The notes under the pieces were generated by a model. It saw only the letters and a program-made list of their open reading frames with translations, did no database searches and was not told the origin of the DNA. A program made the position numbers and the translations under genes. Below, piece by piece: positions 39,313 through 48,224 of a stretch of DNA of 48,952 nt. Position 1 is the first letter of the stretch. The number at the start of each line of letters is the position of its first letter. Source of the stretch: an uncultured Eubacteriales bacterium (lineage in GTDB: Bacteria; Bacillota; Clostridia; Oscillospirales; Oscillospiraceae); the NCBI GenBank assembly GCA_900316255.1, contig ONCI01000006.1:1-48952 (forward strand), written 5' to 3'.

Positions 39313-40103
39313 GCTTGTTCCTCCTTCTGTCTGGAGTACCGGTGAACCGCTTCCACCTCTTGGATGAAGCGCTCCGTGTTCTCGCCCACCAGGCCGCCGT
39401 GGCCCATGTCTTCAAAGATCTTACAGGTGAAGGGATAGCCCTCCGCCTTCAGTTTTTCCAGATTGGCGGACAGCTTTTTGTCCACCGTCCCCTTGACTCC
39501 GTACCAGATGTGCATATCCGTGCGGGCAAAGACGCTGTAATCCGTTTTCTTGCCGATCAGGCACTTGTCCTGATTCTTCCAGCTCTGCCAGCTGGCTTTC
39601 GTGTAGAGGATCCTGTCAGCCTCCTCTATGCTGCGGCCCGTGATCTTTGCCAGAAAGCGCTTGCGCAGCTTGCCCGCCCGGCCCATAACGACAAAGAAGG
39701 TCCCGGTAAAGAAGAACAGATAGAGCTCTTTCAGGGCTTCGTTTTTGATATCCGGGTAGTCCCGCAGGGACATGCCGTCGGCAATGGTCGTGGTGATCTG
39801 AAGACGGTCGTCTTCCAGCACCTGCATCAGCGTCCGGCAGCCGTAGGAGAGGCCGTAGAGGATATCCACCTTGCCGCTGTAGTTTTCGATGATGTAGTCC
39901 TCAATGCACCCTGCCTCATAGGCCACGGAGCGAAACTCCGTCTCCGGCTCGGAGGGATTGAAGCCGTCGTAGGCAAGCAACACAACGTGATATTTTTCCG
40001 CGATCTTCTTTGCGGTGGGAAGAACGCCGAGATAGCTGGTCCCGCCGCCGTGGAGAAGCACCATCAATTCTGCGTTTTCCTGCCCAAATTCAAAGTATTT
40101 CAT
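39309..40103 (-). CDS. Alpha/beta hydrolase (paralog 2)
   Basis: The protein is 264 residues long. The oxyanion-hole motif is LLHGGGTSY, the nucleophile elbow YGLSYGCR (about residues 83-90) and the catalytic histidine is likely DMGHGG. Soluble, no signal peptide. It is a diverged paralog of the 37288-38088 product. It overlaps the downstream membrane-protein gene, so the hydrolase and the membrane protein are made together. Confidence 0.82.
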   Translation of the reverse strand: MKYFEFGQENAELMVLLHGGGTSYLGVLPTAKKIAEKYHVVLLAYDGFNPSEPETEFRSVAYEAGCIEDYIIENYSGKVDILYGLSYGCRTLMQVLEDDRLQITTTIADGMSLRDYPDIKNEALKELYLFFFTGTFFVVMGRAGKLRKRFLAKITGRSIEEADRILYTKASWQSWKNQDKCLIGKKTDYSVFARTDMHIWYGVKGTVDKKLSANLEKLKAEGYPFTCKIFEDMGHGGLVGENTERFIQEVEAVHRYSRQKEEQA

Positions 40104-40127
40104 CTGCAGATAAACCTCTTCCGGTTC

Positions 40128-40634
40128 TCACCGAATCAAAGTCACGAGCCAGCCCACCAGAACGGCGGGGATCAGCGCGAAGATGATGCCGGGAAACAGC
40201 ATTCCCTTCGCGTGAAACCACTTCTGATGATAGGCCTTGTCCATATGCTCGGTGTCTTCCAGCCGGAACCTGGGCAGATTGGCGAACAGCACCCAATCGA
40301 GGAAACAGGTGTCATAGACGCCGATCCATGCCATCAGGCCAAAGGTCAGACAAAAGCCCTGCCGGAAGGTATTTGCTCCCGCAACGAGGGCGCAGACCAG
40401 CAGGATGCAGGTGAAGAGCAGCACGCCGAAGCCTTTCGTCAGGATCACGTTTTTGGACTTGTAGCTCACGTCGATGCGCTCGTGCGTTTTGAAGTATTCC
40501 TCCTGGATATCGGGCGGATAGTTGTGAATCGCCGCGGGACTGTGCTTCCTGTCTCCGCGGGACGCAAGGAAAACGATGGCTGTAAAGAGAGCCGCAAAGA
40601 CGGCCATTTCGATCAGGATGACCCAGATGCTCAT
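40128..40634 (-). CDS. Small membrane protein (four-helix family, paralog B)
   Basis: The protein is 168 residues long with GGAGG before the ATG. About four membrane segments; a cytoplasmic-looking loop after helix 1 (DRKHSPAAIHNYPPDIQEEY), and the family stretch GVYDTCFLDWVLFANLP before the last helix. It belongs with the products at 38102 and 40665. Function unknown. Confidence 0.7.
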   Translation of the reverse strand: MSIWVILIEMAVFAALFTAIVFLASRGDRKHSPAAIHNYPPDIQEEYFKTHERIDVSYKSKNVILTKGFGVLLFTCILLVCALVAGANTFRQGFCLTFGLMAWIGVYDTCFLDWVLFANLPRFRLEDTEHMDKAYHQKWFHAKGMLFPGIIFALIPAVLVGWLVTLIR

Positions 40635-40664
40635 ATTCGTACCTCCATGTAAATGCTATGATCC

Positions 40665-41162
40665 TCAGAACAGGGTGCAGATCCACGCCGCCAGCGCGGA
40701 CACCGCGGGAAAGATTACCAACAGCTTCAGCAGCTGGCTTTTGATGTTGAAGCCGTACTTTCTGCCGTCGTACACGGACGCCACCTCGGGGTAGTAATAC
40801 TGGAAGAACCGGAAACGGCACAGCAAAAACCAGTCAAAGAAAATCATGTCGTAGGCTTTGTAGATCGTAAAGATCAATACAAAGCGCAGGAAGAACTGTA
40901 AAAAAGAAAAGCCGCTCCGAAAACCGTCCCAGATGGAGATCACTCCTACGCCCAATATCATCAAAACACTGAGTACTATCAGCACCCAGCCCATGGCCCG
41001 GGCGCCGAAGAACAATTCCTCGATTCTGGGCTTCAAGACCTCCTGCGCCTCTTTCGGAGCTGAGGAGAAAAACCTCGTATCCTGAACAAAGGTCACCGCC
41101 GAGATGAGCAGGATCGTGATTGCTGCGCAGAATACGAGCGCCAAAAAAACCGTTAAGAGCAT
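40665..41162 (-). CDS. Small membrane protein (four-helix family, paralog C)
   Basis: The protein is 165 residues long with AGGAGG before the ATG. Four membrane segments, an internal charged loop (SSAPKEAQEVLKPRIEELFF) and the family stretch KAYDMIFFDWFLLCRF. It is adjacent to paralog B, suggesting that the two form a complex. Function unknown. Confidence 0.7.
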   Translation of the reverse strand: MLLTVFLALVFCAAITILLISAVTFVQDTRFFSSAPKEAQEVLKPRIEELFFGARAMGWVLIVLSVLMILGVGVISIWDGFRSGFSFLQFFLRFVLIFTIYKAYDMIFFDWFLLCRFRFFQYYYPEVASVYDGRKYGFNIKSQLLKLLVIFPAVSALAAWICTLF

Positions 41163-41183
41163 ATTGTTCTCCTCCTGATTCTT

Positions 41184-41203
41184 AAAAAGGCTGTCTGCTT
41201 TTT
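41184..41203. repeat. Intercistronic hairpin with the TGTCTGCTTTTTATT motif
   Basis: AAAAAG-N8-CTTTTT overlaps the stop codon of ATC paralog 2. Its TGTCTGCTTTTTATT also occurs in the hairpin at 36271-36304, pointing to a dispersed small repeat in this operon. Confidence 0.45.
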
Positions 41204-41873
41204 ATTTCGCGTCCGGGCCGGGCGTGAAGCCCAGCTCCTCGGCTCTGGCCCGGCTCATCAGATGGAAGTTGCATTCGTCGTCGCCCCAGCCCAGGGTCTT
41301 TGTCCGATCCAGCACGGCGCCCTGCATCTCAAAGGTATAATAATCCATCATGCAAAGGTACTTTGTGATCTCTCCGCAGTGCTCCTGCTTCGTGAGCTTG
41401 CAGATGCCGCACTGTTTGTGGGTGATGTAGTATTCTTCCTTTCCCGGCACGGTTTTAAAGTAGTAAAACCAGTTCATCGGGTATTCCTCGATATGCTCCC
41501 GCGACCACTTGGCCTGCCGGGTGCGGTTTGCGATCTCTTTTTCCGTAAAGGCGCTCTTGCCCTGCTTGGCCTTCACCATCAGCGGACAGTAGGCCAGCGC
41601 GTGAACCAGACCTTTCAGCGTCTCCTCATCCATCCGGCCCTCCGCCTCTTTGTAGAGTGCGATCGCAAAGGCCCCGCAGTACATGGTCAGCACGAACATA
41701 TTGTCCTTCATGCTGCCGATGCCCGGCGTCCGTTCCACAATGGCCCGGTACTCCTTCAGCACACGCTTTTGATAGGAGACCATATCCAGTCCCGGGATCG
41801 CTTCTTCCAAATAGGCAAAGGCCGTTTTGGCGAAGGCGAGCTTGATAAAGCCGCCCAGGATTCCATATTTCAT
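41202..41873 (-). CDS. ATC-hydrolase-family protein (paralog 2)
   Basis: The protein is 223 residues long with GGAGG before the ATG; the start overlaps the P-type ATPase stop (ATGA). The family core is YYITHKQCGICKLTKQEHC, then YLCMMDYYTFEMQGAVLDRT. CGICKL parallels CPICEF and CGICTL of the other two paralogs. A mostly helical N-terminal half precedes it. ATC hydrolase activity is not established for this branch; a cysteine-based enzyme or metal binder are both possible. Confidence 0.7.
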   Translation of the reverse strand: MKYGILGGFIKLAFAKTAFAYLEEAIPGLDMVSYQKRVLKEYRAIVERTPGIGSMKDNMFVLTMYCGAFAIALYKEAEGRMDEETLKGLVHALAYCPLMVKAKQGKSAFTEKEIANRTRQAKWSREHIEEYPMNWFYYFKTVPGKEEYYITHKQCGICKLTKQEHCGEITKYLCMMDYYTFEMQGAVLDRTKTLGWGDDECNFHLMSRARAEELGFTPGPDAK

Positions 41874-43908
41874 GTTACTCCTCCCTCCGGCAGCAGCGGC
41901 GTCATGCAGTCCATGCTCAGAAGCAAAGTCGAGCTGTTGTGCAGCAGGGCCGAGGTGGCAGGCTGCAGCACGCCGAATGCCCCCAGGGCGATCAGCGCGC
42001 CGTTGAAGCCCATGACAAAGCGGTAATTCCGGTCGATGCGTCCCATGAGCTTTTGGGAGAGCTCCCGCAGCAGCACCAGTTCCCGCAGATCTTCCGCCGC
42101 GATGGTGATGTCCGCCACTTCCCGGGCGATGCTGGCCCCGCTGCCGATGGCGACGCCCACGTCCGCCAGCGACAGGGCGGGCGCGTCGTTGATGCCGTCG
42201 CCGATCATGACGACCTTGCGTCCCGCCTCCTGTTCGGCACGGATAAAGGCCGCCTTGTCCTCGGGCAGCACCTCGGCGCGCCAGGCGTCAATGTTCAGCT
42301 TCTCCGCAATGGCGGCCGCCGCAGAGCGGTTGTCCCCGGTGAGCATGACGACCTTCCGGATCCCGGCCTCGTGGAGAAGCTTTACGATCTCCTTTGCTTC
42401 CGGGCGCAGCGGGTCATAGATGCCGATGGCCGCGGAGAGCCGCCCGCCGATGGCCAGATACAGCCAGGAGCAATCCGGCTCCAGGGCGTCAAACGCCGTC
42501 TGGTCCTCCGGCAGGATCTGCGCGCCCTCATCTTCAAAGACGAAGTGGCGGCTGCCGATGACGGCCCGCTCGCCGCCGATCCTAGTGGCGATGCCGTGGG
42601 CCACCACGTATTCCACTTCGCTGTGCATCTCCCGGTGGTCCAGCCCCCGCTCCCGGGCGGCGCGCACCACGGCGTTTGCCACAGAGTGGGGGAAGTGCTC
42701 CTCCAGGCAGGCGGCCACGCGCAGCATTTCCCGCTCATCTTGTCCCCGGAAGGGTACGACCTTCCGCACCGTGGGGCAGGCGTTGGTGAGGGTGCCGGTC
42801 TTGTCAAAGATCACGGTGTCCGCGCGGCTCAAAATCTCCATGTACTTGCCGCCCTTGACCGTGATCTTGTGGCGGCCGGCCTCCCGCATGGCAGAGAGGA
42901 CGCTCAGGGGCATGGAGAGCTTCAGGGCGCAGGAGAAGTCCACCATCAGCACCGAGACGGCCCGCGCGGTGTTGCCGGTCAGCAGCCATGTGAGCGCGCT
43001 GCCGCCCAGGCACCAGGGCACCAGCCTGTCCGCCAGGCGGTAGGCCCGGTCCTCGGTGCCGGATTTCAGGCGTTCGGACTCCTCGATCATGCGCACGATG
43101 CGATCATAACGGTTTTCGCCCGCGGAGTGGGTTACGCGCAGGACGCAGCTGCCCTCCTCCACCACGCTGCCCGCATAGACGGCGGCACCGGGACGCTTTG
43201 CCACTGGGACGGATTCTCCCGTGAGCGACGCCTGGTTGAGCATCACGTCCCCCTGCTCTAGGATGCCGTCCAGCGGCAGGACATGGCCAGTGTGGACGAT
43301 GATCCGGTCTCCGGCCTGAACCTGAGACAGCGGGACGAGCACCTGGGTACCGTCCTCCGTCAAAAGCCAGACCTTGTCCACCTGCAGGGACATGCTTTTG
43401 GCCAGATCGTCCACGGATTTCTTGTGGGTCCAGTCGTCCAGAGTCTCGCCCAGGGAGAGCAGGAAGCGCACGGAACCCGCGGTGGAGAAATCCCCGGTCA
43501 GGAGCGAGGCGCCGATGGCCACGCCGTCGAGCACCTCCACGGTAAGCCTGCCCCGCAACAGAGTTTTGGCGGCCAGCCAGATGCGCGGGATGGCGTTGAC
43601 GGTGTTGATCACCCGGCGGATCGGCAGGGGCAGAAAGAGCTTTTTTCCATAGTGCCGCAACACCTGGAAGACCAGCTTTTCTTTGTACTCCCGATTGATC
43701 TCGCGGCTGTGGGGGCTGAGTACATGCGCCTCTTCTTCGGCTTCCTCGTAGGAAAAGCGGGATAGGGCGCTGTACAGCGCACCTGATCCACGCCGGGCAG
43801 GGCCAGGATCCAGGCCTCCAACAGGTCGGCATCATGCATGCTCATGGAGCGCTGCACCGCCCGCAGACGGACGCGCCCCCGGCTTTCATGCAGAATCTGG
43901 AATCTCAT
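41870..43908 (-). pseudogene. Heavy-metal P1B-type ATPase, N-terminal domain split off by a frame disruption
   Basis: The catalytic core is one open frame of about 597 residues (43663-41870): actuator TGES, phosphorylation DKTGT, hinge GDGINDAP and a transmembrane SCALKLSMP where CPC/SPC motifs usually sit. The N-terminal HMA-like domain (RGRVRLR, then MHDADLLEAW) starts at the ATG at 43908 but is in another frame. After DQV (about 43780) the reading must shift to continue as ALYSALSRFSYEEAEEEAHV. About 20 residues expected between these parts are missing, so an internal deletion rather than a 1-base error is likely. The core might still be made from an internal start such as the TTG at 43663. 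Confidence 0.75.
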
Positions 43909-44165
43909 GCTTTCGCAGTATCTTCGATGTACTTTTCCTCTTCGGTGGCTCGCGCCTCGTTGATCGCTTTGGCGTCGGCCAGGATATCTGAACAGCCCTC
44001 CTGCACGGCTTCCACGTCCCGCATCACCTGGTCGCGGCAGCGCAGCACGGCGGCGGTAGCGTGGGTATAGACCTTGCGGGCATCCTTGCTGCCCAGAAGC
44101 TTGAAGCCGGCGGAGCCAAACAGCGTGCCGCCCACAAACAGTGCGATTTTTCCGGTAGTAGTCAT
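43905..44165 (-). CDS. DUF6110-like small membrane-anchored protein
   Basis: The protein is 86 residues long with AGGAGG before the ATG. A single hydrophobic segment near the N-terminus (IALFVGGTLFGSAGFKLLG) is followed by SKDARKVYTHATAAVLR and a charged helical tail. This matches the DUF6110 pattern usually found next to heavy-metal P-type ATPases. It overlaps the ATPase gene start (ATGA). It may be an accessory subunit. Confidence 0.75.
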   Translation of the reverse strand: MTTTGKIALFVGGTLFGSAGFKLLGSKDARKVYTHATAAVLRCRDQVMRDVEAVQEGCSDILADAKAINEARATEEEKYIEDTAKA

Positions 44166-44208
44166 ATCTTTTTTCCTCCTATGTTTGCCCGGCGTCTGCC
44201 GGGTTTTT

Positions 44209-44838
44209 TTACTTCTTCCTGTATCCGCAGTCGCAGTACGGCCCGCCGCTTGCCAGGGTGTACTGCCGTACGAATTCCGATACGCCGCCCGCCTCGCTCA
44301 TGGTGTAGTCCAGATGGCACATGGCGGGGGTCAGTTCAAACAGACCCAGTTCCTTCATCAGCGTGCAGATGCCGCATTTGGTAAAGCGGCCCTCATAGCC
44401 GCTGCCGTCCGGATAGGGCAGATAGTCCATGTTCCAGGAATAGGGGTTGCGGTCTGCGGCACGCAGCGCGGCGGTATCCTTCATGCCCTGAAGATCCGCG
44501 TCCGTAAACTTGCGCTTGGCGCTCATCCGGCAGAACCACCGGGTGGGCGCAGTCATCATGGCCTGCGCGTAAAACACGGTGGCATCCTCCACTTTCGGCC
44601 GCCGCTCCATACTCAGCAGAAAGGCGCAGAACAGGGCACAGTTGACGATATTCATCTGGAAGCGGTCGCCCTTTTCAAATGCCGGGAGCTTTTCGATAAT
44701 CTCCCGGTACTTCGGTTCTGCCTTTTCCGTGATCTCCTTTGCTTCTCGCGGGGTGTAGCCCAGTACGGAGACCAGGTGTTCCCGGAACGACCTCCGATAC
44801 AACAGCCACATGCCCAGCGGCATTCCCATGTACTTCAT
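44209..44838 (-). CDS. ATC-hydrolase-family protein (paralog 3)
   Basis: The protein is 209 residues long. The family core is GRFTKCGICTLMKELG, then AMCHLDYTMSEAGG and GGPYCDCGYRKK at the C-terminus. Cysteines in CGIC, MCHLD and YCDCG could form a catalytic or metal site. Its start overlaps the stop of the LCM-type methyltransferase (ATGA), so it may act on the methylated product or on the same substrate (inference). Confidence 0.7.
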   Translation of the reverse strand: MKYMGMPLGMWLLYRRSFREHLVSVLGYTPREAKEITEKAEPKYREIIEKLPAFEKGDRFQMNIVNCALFCAFLLSMERRPKVEDATVFYAQAMMTAPTRWFCRMSAKRKFTDADLQGMKDTAALRAADRNPYSWNMDYLPYPDGSGYEGRFTKCGICTLMKELGLFELTPAMCHLDYTMSEAGGVSEFVRQYTLASGGPYCDCGYRKK

Positions 44839-45677
44839 TCTTTACCCTCTCCGAATGTGATCTTCACGATCACCATCTTGACCAGGCTGTCGCAGAAACG
44901 GATCATCAGCTTATGAAAGGCGTTCATCTTAGGGTAGATGTCCCGGTAGCCGCGCATATAGCTTTTCGTCGAGACATCTGCGAACTGTTTGCTCCAAAGC
45001 TTCAGGATCACGGGCTCGTCCAGGGAGAAGAGCGCGTTGACGTCCCGGATCCCGGCCCCCTTGAGCCAGGTTTTGGTCATCATCTTCGCGCCGCGCCGGT
45101 TGCAGCAGTCAAAGACCAGCACCGCGCCGGGAAAGCGCTCCGCCATCGCTCGAAACAGCGCCTTGACCGCCTCTGTCTCAAAGTAGTAGAACACGCCGGA
45201 GGCGAAGAACACCGCGCCCCCGCTCGCGTCGATCCGGTCCATCCAGCCGTGGTCATTCAGGTCGATGCCGATGTTTTCTTCCCGCTCGCCTGCGGGCAAC
45301 AGCTCGTCTCTTACGGCGATCACATCCGGCATGTCAAGGTTATAGCCCCGGCACCGGCCGTTATCCACCTGAGAAAAGGTGTCGTCCAGCCCGCAGCCCA
45401 GGTTGACCACTGCCGCTTTGGGGTGGGCTTTCAGATAATCCCGCACCTCCCACATGAGGTCATACTGCCGCTGAGCCACCTCCAGCGCGCCGAAGAGTCC
45501 CGCCTGGGACTCCATGAGTTTCCGCTTTTCGGAGAAGTCATAGTCCAGCATGGCGCAGATGCGCTTCGCCGACGGATCGGAAAACAGCTCCGGGTAATGC
45601 TCGGAGCAGATGAGCCGCCCGAAGAGCGGGATGATGAGGGTCTCCTGAACGGAGTTCTTTTCAATGTGATATTTCAA
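44835..45677 (-). CDS. LCM/PPM-type SAM-dependent methyltransferase
   Basis: The protein is 280 residues long from a TTG at 45677, chosen because GGAGG lies 8 bases upstream; longer frames lack a site. The motif VVNLGCGLDDTFSQVDNG (about 87-104) is typical of the leucine-carboxyl-methyltransferase family (PF04072), whose members O-methylate small molecules and carboxylates. No signal peptide. It is the first of the ATC-linked genes in the operon. Confidence 0.8.
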   Translation of the reverse strand: MKYHIEKNSVQETLIIPLFGRLICSEHYPELFSDPSAKRICAMLDYDFSEKRKLMESQAGLFGALEVAQRQYDLMWEVRDYLKAHPKAAVVNLGCGLDDTFSQVDNGRCRGYNLDMPDVIAVRDELLPAGEREENIGIDLNDHGWMDRIDASGGAVFFASGVFYYFETEAVKALFRAMAERFPGAVLVFDCCNRRGAKMMTKTWLKGAGIRDVNALFSLDEPVILKLWSKQFADVSTKSYMRGYRDIYPKMNAFHKLMIRFCDSLVKMVIVKITFGEGKE

Positions 45678-45690
45678 GCTTTTCTCCTCC

Positions 45691-46473
45691 TTAGCCCAGC
45701 GCCACATCCAGAGCCATCATCAGGCTGAAGCCGAAAGCGAAGGCAATGACGCCGATATTGGAATGTTCTCCCGCAGACATCTCCGGGATCAGCTCCTCCA
45801 CGACCACATACAGCATGGCCCCGGCGGCAAAAGAGAGCAGATAGGGCATGGCGGGCACGATCAGCCCCACCAGGAGCACCGTCAGCGAGCCGAAGATCGG
45901 CTCCACCGCGCCGGACAGGAGACCAAGCCAGAAGGATTTACCCTTGCTCTTACCCTCGGCATACAGCGGCATGGAGATGATCGCGCCCTCCGGGAAGTTC
46001 TGGATCGCGATGCCGAGAGTCAGGGCCAGCGCCCCGCCCGCACTGATCATCCCGGAGCCGGAGAGAAGCCCCGCGTACACGACGCCCACCGCCATTCCCT
46101 CCGGGATGTTGTGGAGCGTCACCGCCAGGACCATCATGGTGATCCGGGCCAGATGGCTCTTCGGCCCCTCCGTCTGATTCCCGGCGCGGTGCAGATGCGG
46201 GATGACGTGGTCCAGCAGCATGAACGCAATGCCGATCCAGAAGCCGAGGAAAGCCGGAAGAAAGGCCAGACAGCCCTTGGAGGCCGACTGTTCGATAGCC
46301 GGTACGATCAGGCTCCAGATGGACGCCGCCACCATGACGCCTGCCGCGAAACCGTTCAGCATCCGCTGAACACTGAGCTTCAGATCTTTTCGGAGGAAGA
46401 ACACGCAGGCTGCTCCGGCCGAGGTGCCGATAAAGGGAATCAGAAGTCCGAACAGTACGGTGCTTATTTCCAT
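45691..46473 (-). CDS. ZIP-family metal transporter
   Basis: The protein is 260 residues long from the ATG at 46473 (GAAGGG upstream; the longer frame to 46770 reads through the HMA gene). It has eight membrane segments. The ZIP metal-site motifs are in helix IV, TLHNIPEGMAVG (about 119-130), and helix V, QNFPEGAIISMPL (158-170); a short His-containing loop (HVIPHLHRA) precedes them. ZIP proteins import zinc, iron or manganese into the cytoplasm. The metal here is not determined. Confidence 0.9.
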   Translation of the reverse strand: MEISTVLFGLLIPFIGTSAGAACVFFLRKDLKLSVQRMLNGFAAGVMVAASIWSLIVPAIEQSASKGCLAFLPAFLGFWIGIAFMLLDHVIPHLHRAGNQTEGPKSHLARITMMVLAVTLHNIPEGMAVGVVYAGLLSGSGMISAGGALALTLGIAIQNFPEGAIISMPLYAEGKSKGKSFWLGLLSGAVEPIFGSLTVLLVGLIVPAMPYLLSFAAGAMLYVVVEELIPEMSAGEHSNIGVIAFAFGFSLMMALDVALG

Positions 46474-46718
46474 CCGAACCAGCCCTTCCGTTCTGCTTCG
46501 GCGCTCTCCACCGACAGGCAGGTATAGCCGGTCGCGCCAATGGCAGCCTTCAGGGCCGCTGCGTCTATCGGATCTTCCGTCAGAAAAGATGCCTTGCCAT
46601 ATCCATGAGAGGCACTCACCTTCTTCGCAGCCGGGACGGCCTTTCGGATCGTGTCGCAGATATGAGCCTCGCACATGCCGCACATCATGCCGTCGATTTT
46701 CAGCACTGTCTTGATCAT
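46464..46718 (-). CDS. Heavy-metal-associated (HMA) domain protein
   Basis: The protein is 84 residues long (ATG at 46718; a GTG at 46733 is an alternative). It is a single ferredoxin-like HMA domain with the metal-binding loop GMMCGMCEAH (GMxCxxC) and IDAAALKAAIGATGYTC at the end, then a short tail rich in Trp and Lys. It is a small metallochaperone-like protein for Cu, Zn or a similar ion. It overlaps the ZIP gene by 10 bases. Confidence 0.85.
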   Translation of the reverse strand: MIKTVLKIDGMMCGMCEAHICDTIRKAVPAAKKVSASHGYGKASFLTEDPIDAAALKAAIGATGYTCLSVESAEAERKGWFGWK

Positions 46719-46729
46719 TTTCTTTCTTC

Positions 46730-47527
46730 TCACTTTCTCCCTGCCAGCAGGGTTGATCCGCCGAGACCAAGGAAGACTGCCTCCCTGCGTCCCATGAATC
46801 GCCCGTCCGTGGTGTCGATCAGGCGCACATCCTCATAGCCCGCGTCCTTCAGCTTTCGAACGAAGGCGTCCATGTCGCCGTAGCGCGCTTTGCTCATCAA
46901 GTCATGGATGGCAAAGGTGCCGCCCCTTTTCAGCACCCGCAGGGTCTCCATCAGCAGCTTCTGCTTGTCCTGCCCGGCGATGTTATGGTACACATAGTTG
47001 CTCGTCACGGTGTCAAAGCTCTCGTCGGGGAAAGGCAGATGCACGGCGTTGCCCTCTTCAAAGCGTGCGTTGCTCACGCCCTCGGCCGCGGCGTTTTCCT
47101 CGCAGCGCTTCTTTGTGAAGACCGCTTTGTACGCGCCGCTCCAGATATCGCAGCCGACCATCTGCGCCTTGGGATTGCGCTTGGCGCAGGCGATGGTCAG
47201 CGCACCGCTGCCGCAGCCCACGTCCAGCCCCGTGCCGCCGTCGGGAAGCGTCACGAAGTCCGCCGTCCCGTCGATGATGGTCTTTGCCAGCTTGCGCTTT
47301 CCGTTGTAGTCAAAGGTCCGGTGCAGGGCGCCCATCCAGGCGGTGTAAAACAGCAGCACCGGGGTAGCTGCGCCGAAGGCAGCGGCGGCGATCTGCCGCG
47401 GTCTGCCCTTCAAAATGCGATCCGCTGCGCCAAAGAGGGCGAACAGGCCCGCGGAAACGGCCGCCGCCGCGCCGAGACCGATCACCATGCTCGTCGGCAC
47501 CCAGTTTTTATAGTCCGGTTTTTTCAT
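46730..47527 (-). CDS. Membrane-anchored class I SAM methyltransferase
   Basis: The protein is 265 residues long from the ATG at 47527 (AGGGG 7 bases upstream). Two N-terminal hydrophobic segments (MVIGLGAAAAVSAGLFALFG; AAAFGAATPVLLFYTAW) are followed by a class I methyltransferase: TGLDVGCGSGALTIAC, then VGCDIWSG and AVHLPFPDESFDTVTSN. The membrane anchor suggests a lipid or membrane-bound substrate (inference). It lies 16 bases downstream of a second methyltransferase gene. Confidence 0.82.
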   Translation of the reverse strand: MKKPDYKNWVPTSMVIGLGAAAAVSAGLFALFGAADRILKGRPRQIAAAAFGAATPVLLFYTAWMGALHRTFDYNGKRKLAKTIIDGTADFVTLPDGGTGLDVGCGSGALTIACAKRNPKAQMVGCDIWSGAYKAVFTKKRCEENAAAEGVSNARFEEGNAVHLPFPDESFDTVTSNYVYHNIAGQDKQKLLMETLRVLKRGGTFAIHDLMSKARYGDMDAFVRKLKDAGYEDVRLIDTTDGRFMGRREAVFLGLGGSTLLAGRK

Positions 47528-47543
47528 ACACTTTCCCCTTATA

Positions 47544-48224
47544 TCATTTGACACAGCGGAAGCAGCCGATGCCTTCCACTCTCGTCACGTTCACCTCGCT
47601 GTACATCCCGGCAAGGCGATTTCTCAGACTTGTCTCCGTCTCATAGGGCGGCGTGAAAAAACCCTTGGGCTGGTAGAGATGGCGGATGAACCAGTCGGTC
47701 CGTTTGCAGCCGCCCTGCACATAAAAGCAGCCGCAGAAGGTCCCGCCGCGCTTCAGCACGCGGAAGGTCTCCCGGTACGCCGCTTCCTTGTCCGGGAAGG
47801 CGTGAAAGCCGTTGAGGGACAGCACGATGTCAAAGCTCTCGTCGGGGAAGGGCAGCGCGCCCACGTCCCCCTGCACGAAACGCACATTCCCGATTCCCAC
47901 CTTTTGTGCACGCTTCTGCGCCGCCGCCATCATATCGGGCGAGTAGTCCAGGCAGGTGATTTCCGCCCCGGGCAGCTCCCGGTATACCGGCATGGTCAGC
48001 ACGCCGGTGCCCACCGGCACCTCCAGCAGCTTTCCGGAAAAATCCTCCGGCACGCCGGAGAGGACGCGCTCAAGGTAGCGCAGGTTTTTCTCTCCGTCCA
48101 TGTTCCACACGATCCGGCAGATGGCTTTGCCCGGCAGCGTGGAATAAGTCATCATCCCGTCATAAAAGGAGGATACCCCTCCGGTCAGCTTATAGGCGTT
48201 TTGAATCTGTTCTTTTCGTGTCAT
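47544..48224 (-). CDS. UbiE-like class I SAM methyltransferase
   Basis: The protein is 226 residues long with GGAG before the ATG; its start overlaps the MBL stop (ATGA). Motif I is LLEVPVGTGVLTMPVY (Pro and Val replace the usual Gly-Cys/Gly), motif II ITCLDYSP and motif post-I ALPFPDESFDIVLS. The atypical motif I is seen in some Clostridial members that I recall. The substrate is unknown. Confidence 0.8.
   Translation of the reverse strand: MTRKEQIQNAYKLTGGVSSFYDGMMTYSTLPGKAICRIVWNMDGEKNLRYLERVLSGVPEDFSGKLLEVPVGTGVLTMPVYRELPGAEITCLDYSPDMMAAAQKRAQKVGIGNVRFVQGDVGALPFPDESFDIVLSLNGFHAFPDKEAAYRETFRVLKRGGTFCGCFYVQGGCKRTDWFIRHLYQPKGFFTPPYETETSLRNRLAGMYSEVNVTRVEGIGCFRCVK

Noticed and set aside
39306-40652. 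A 448-residue plus-strand frame across the hydrolase and membrane genes
   Set aside because: Antisense to two genes with good motifs and ribosome sites.
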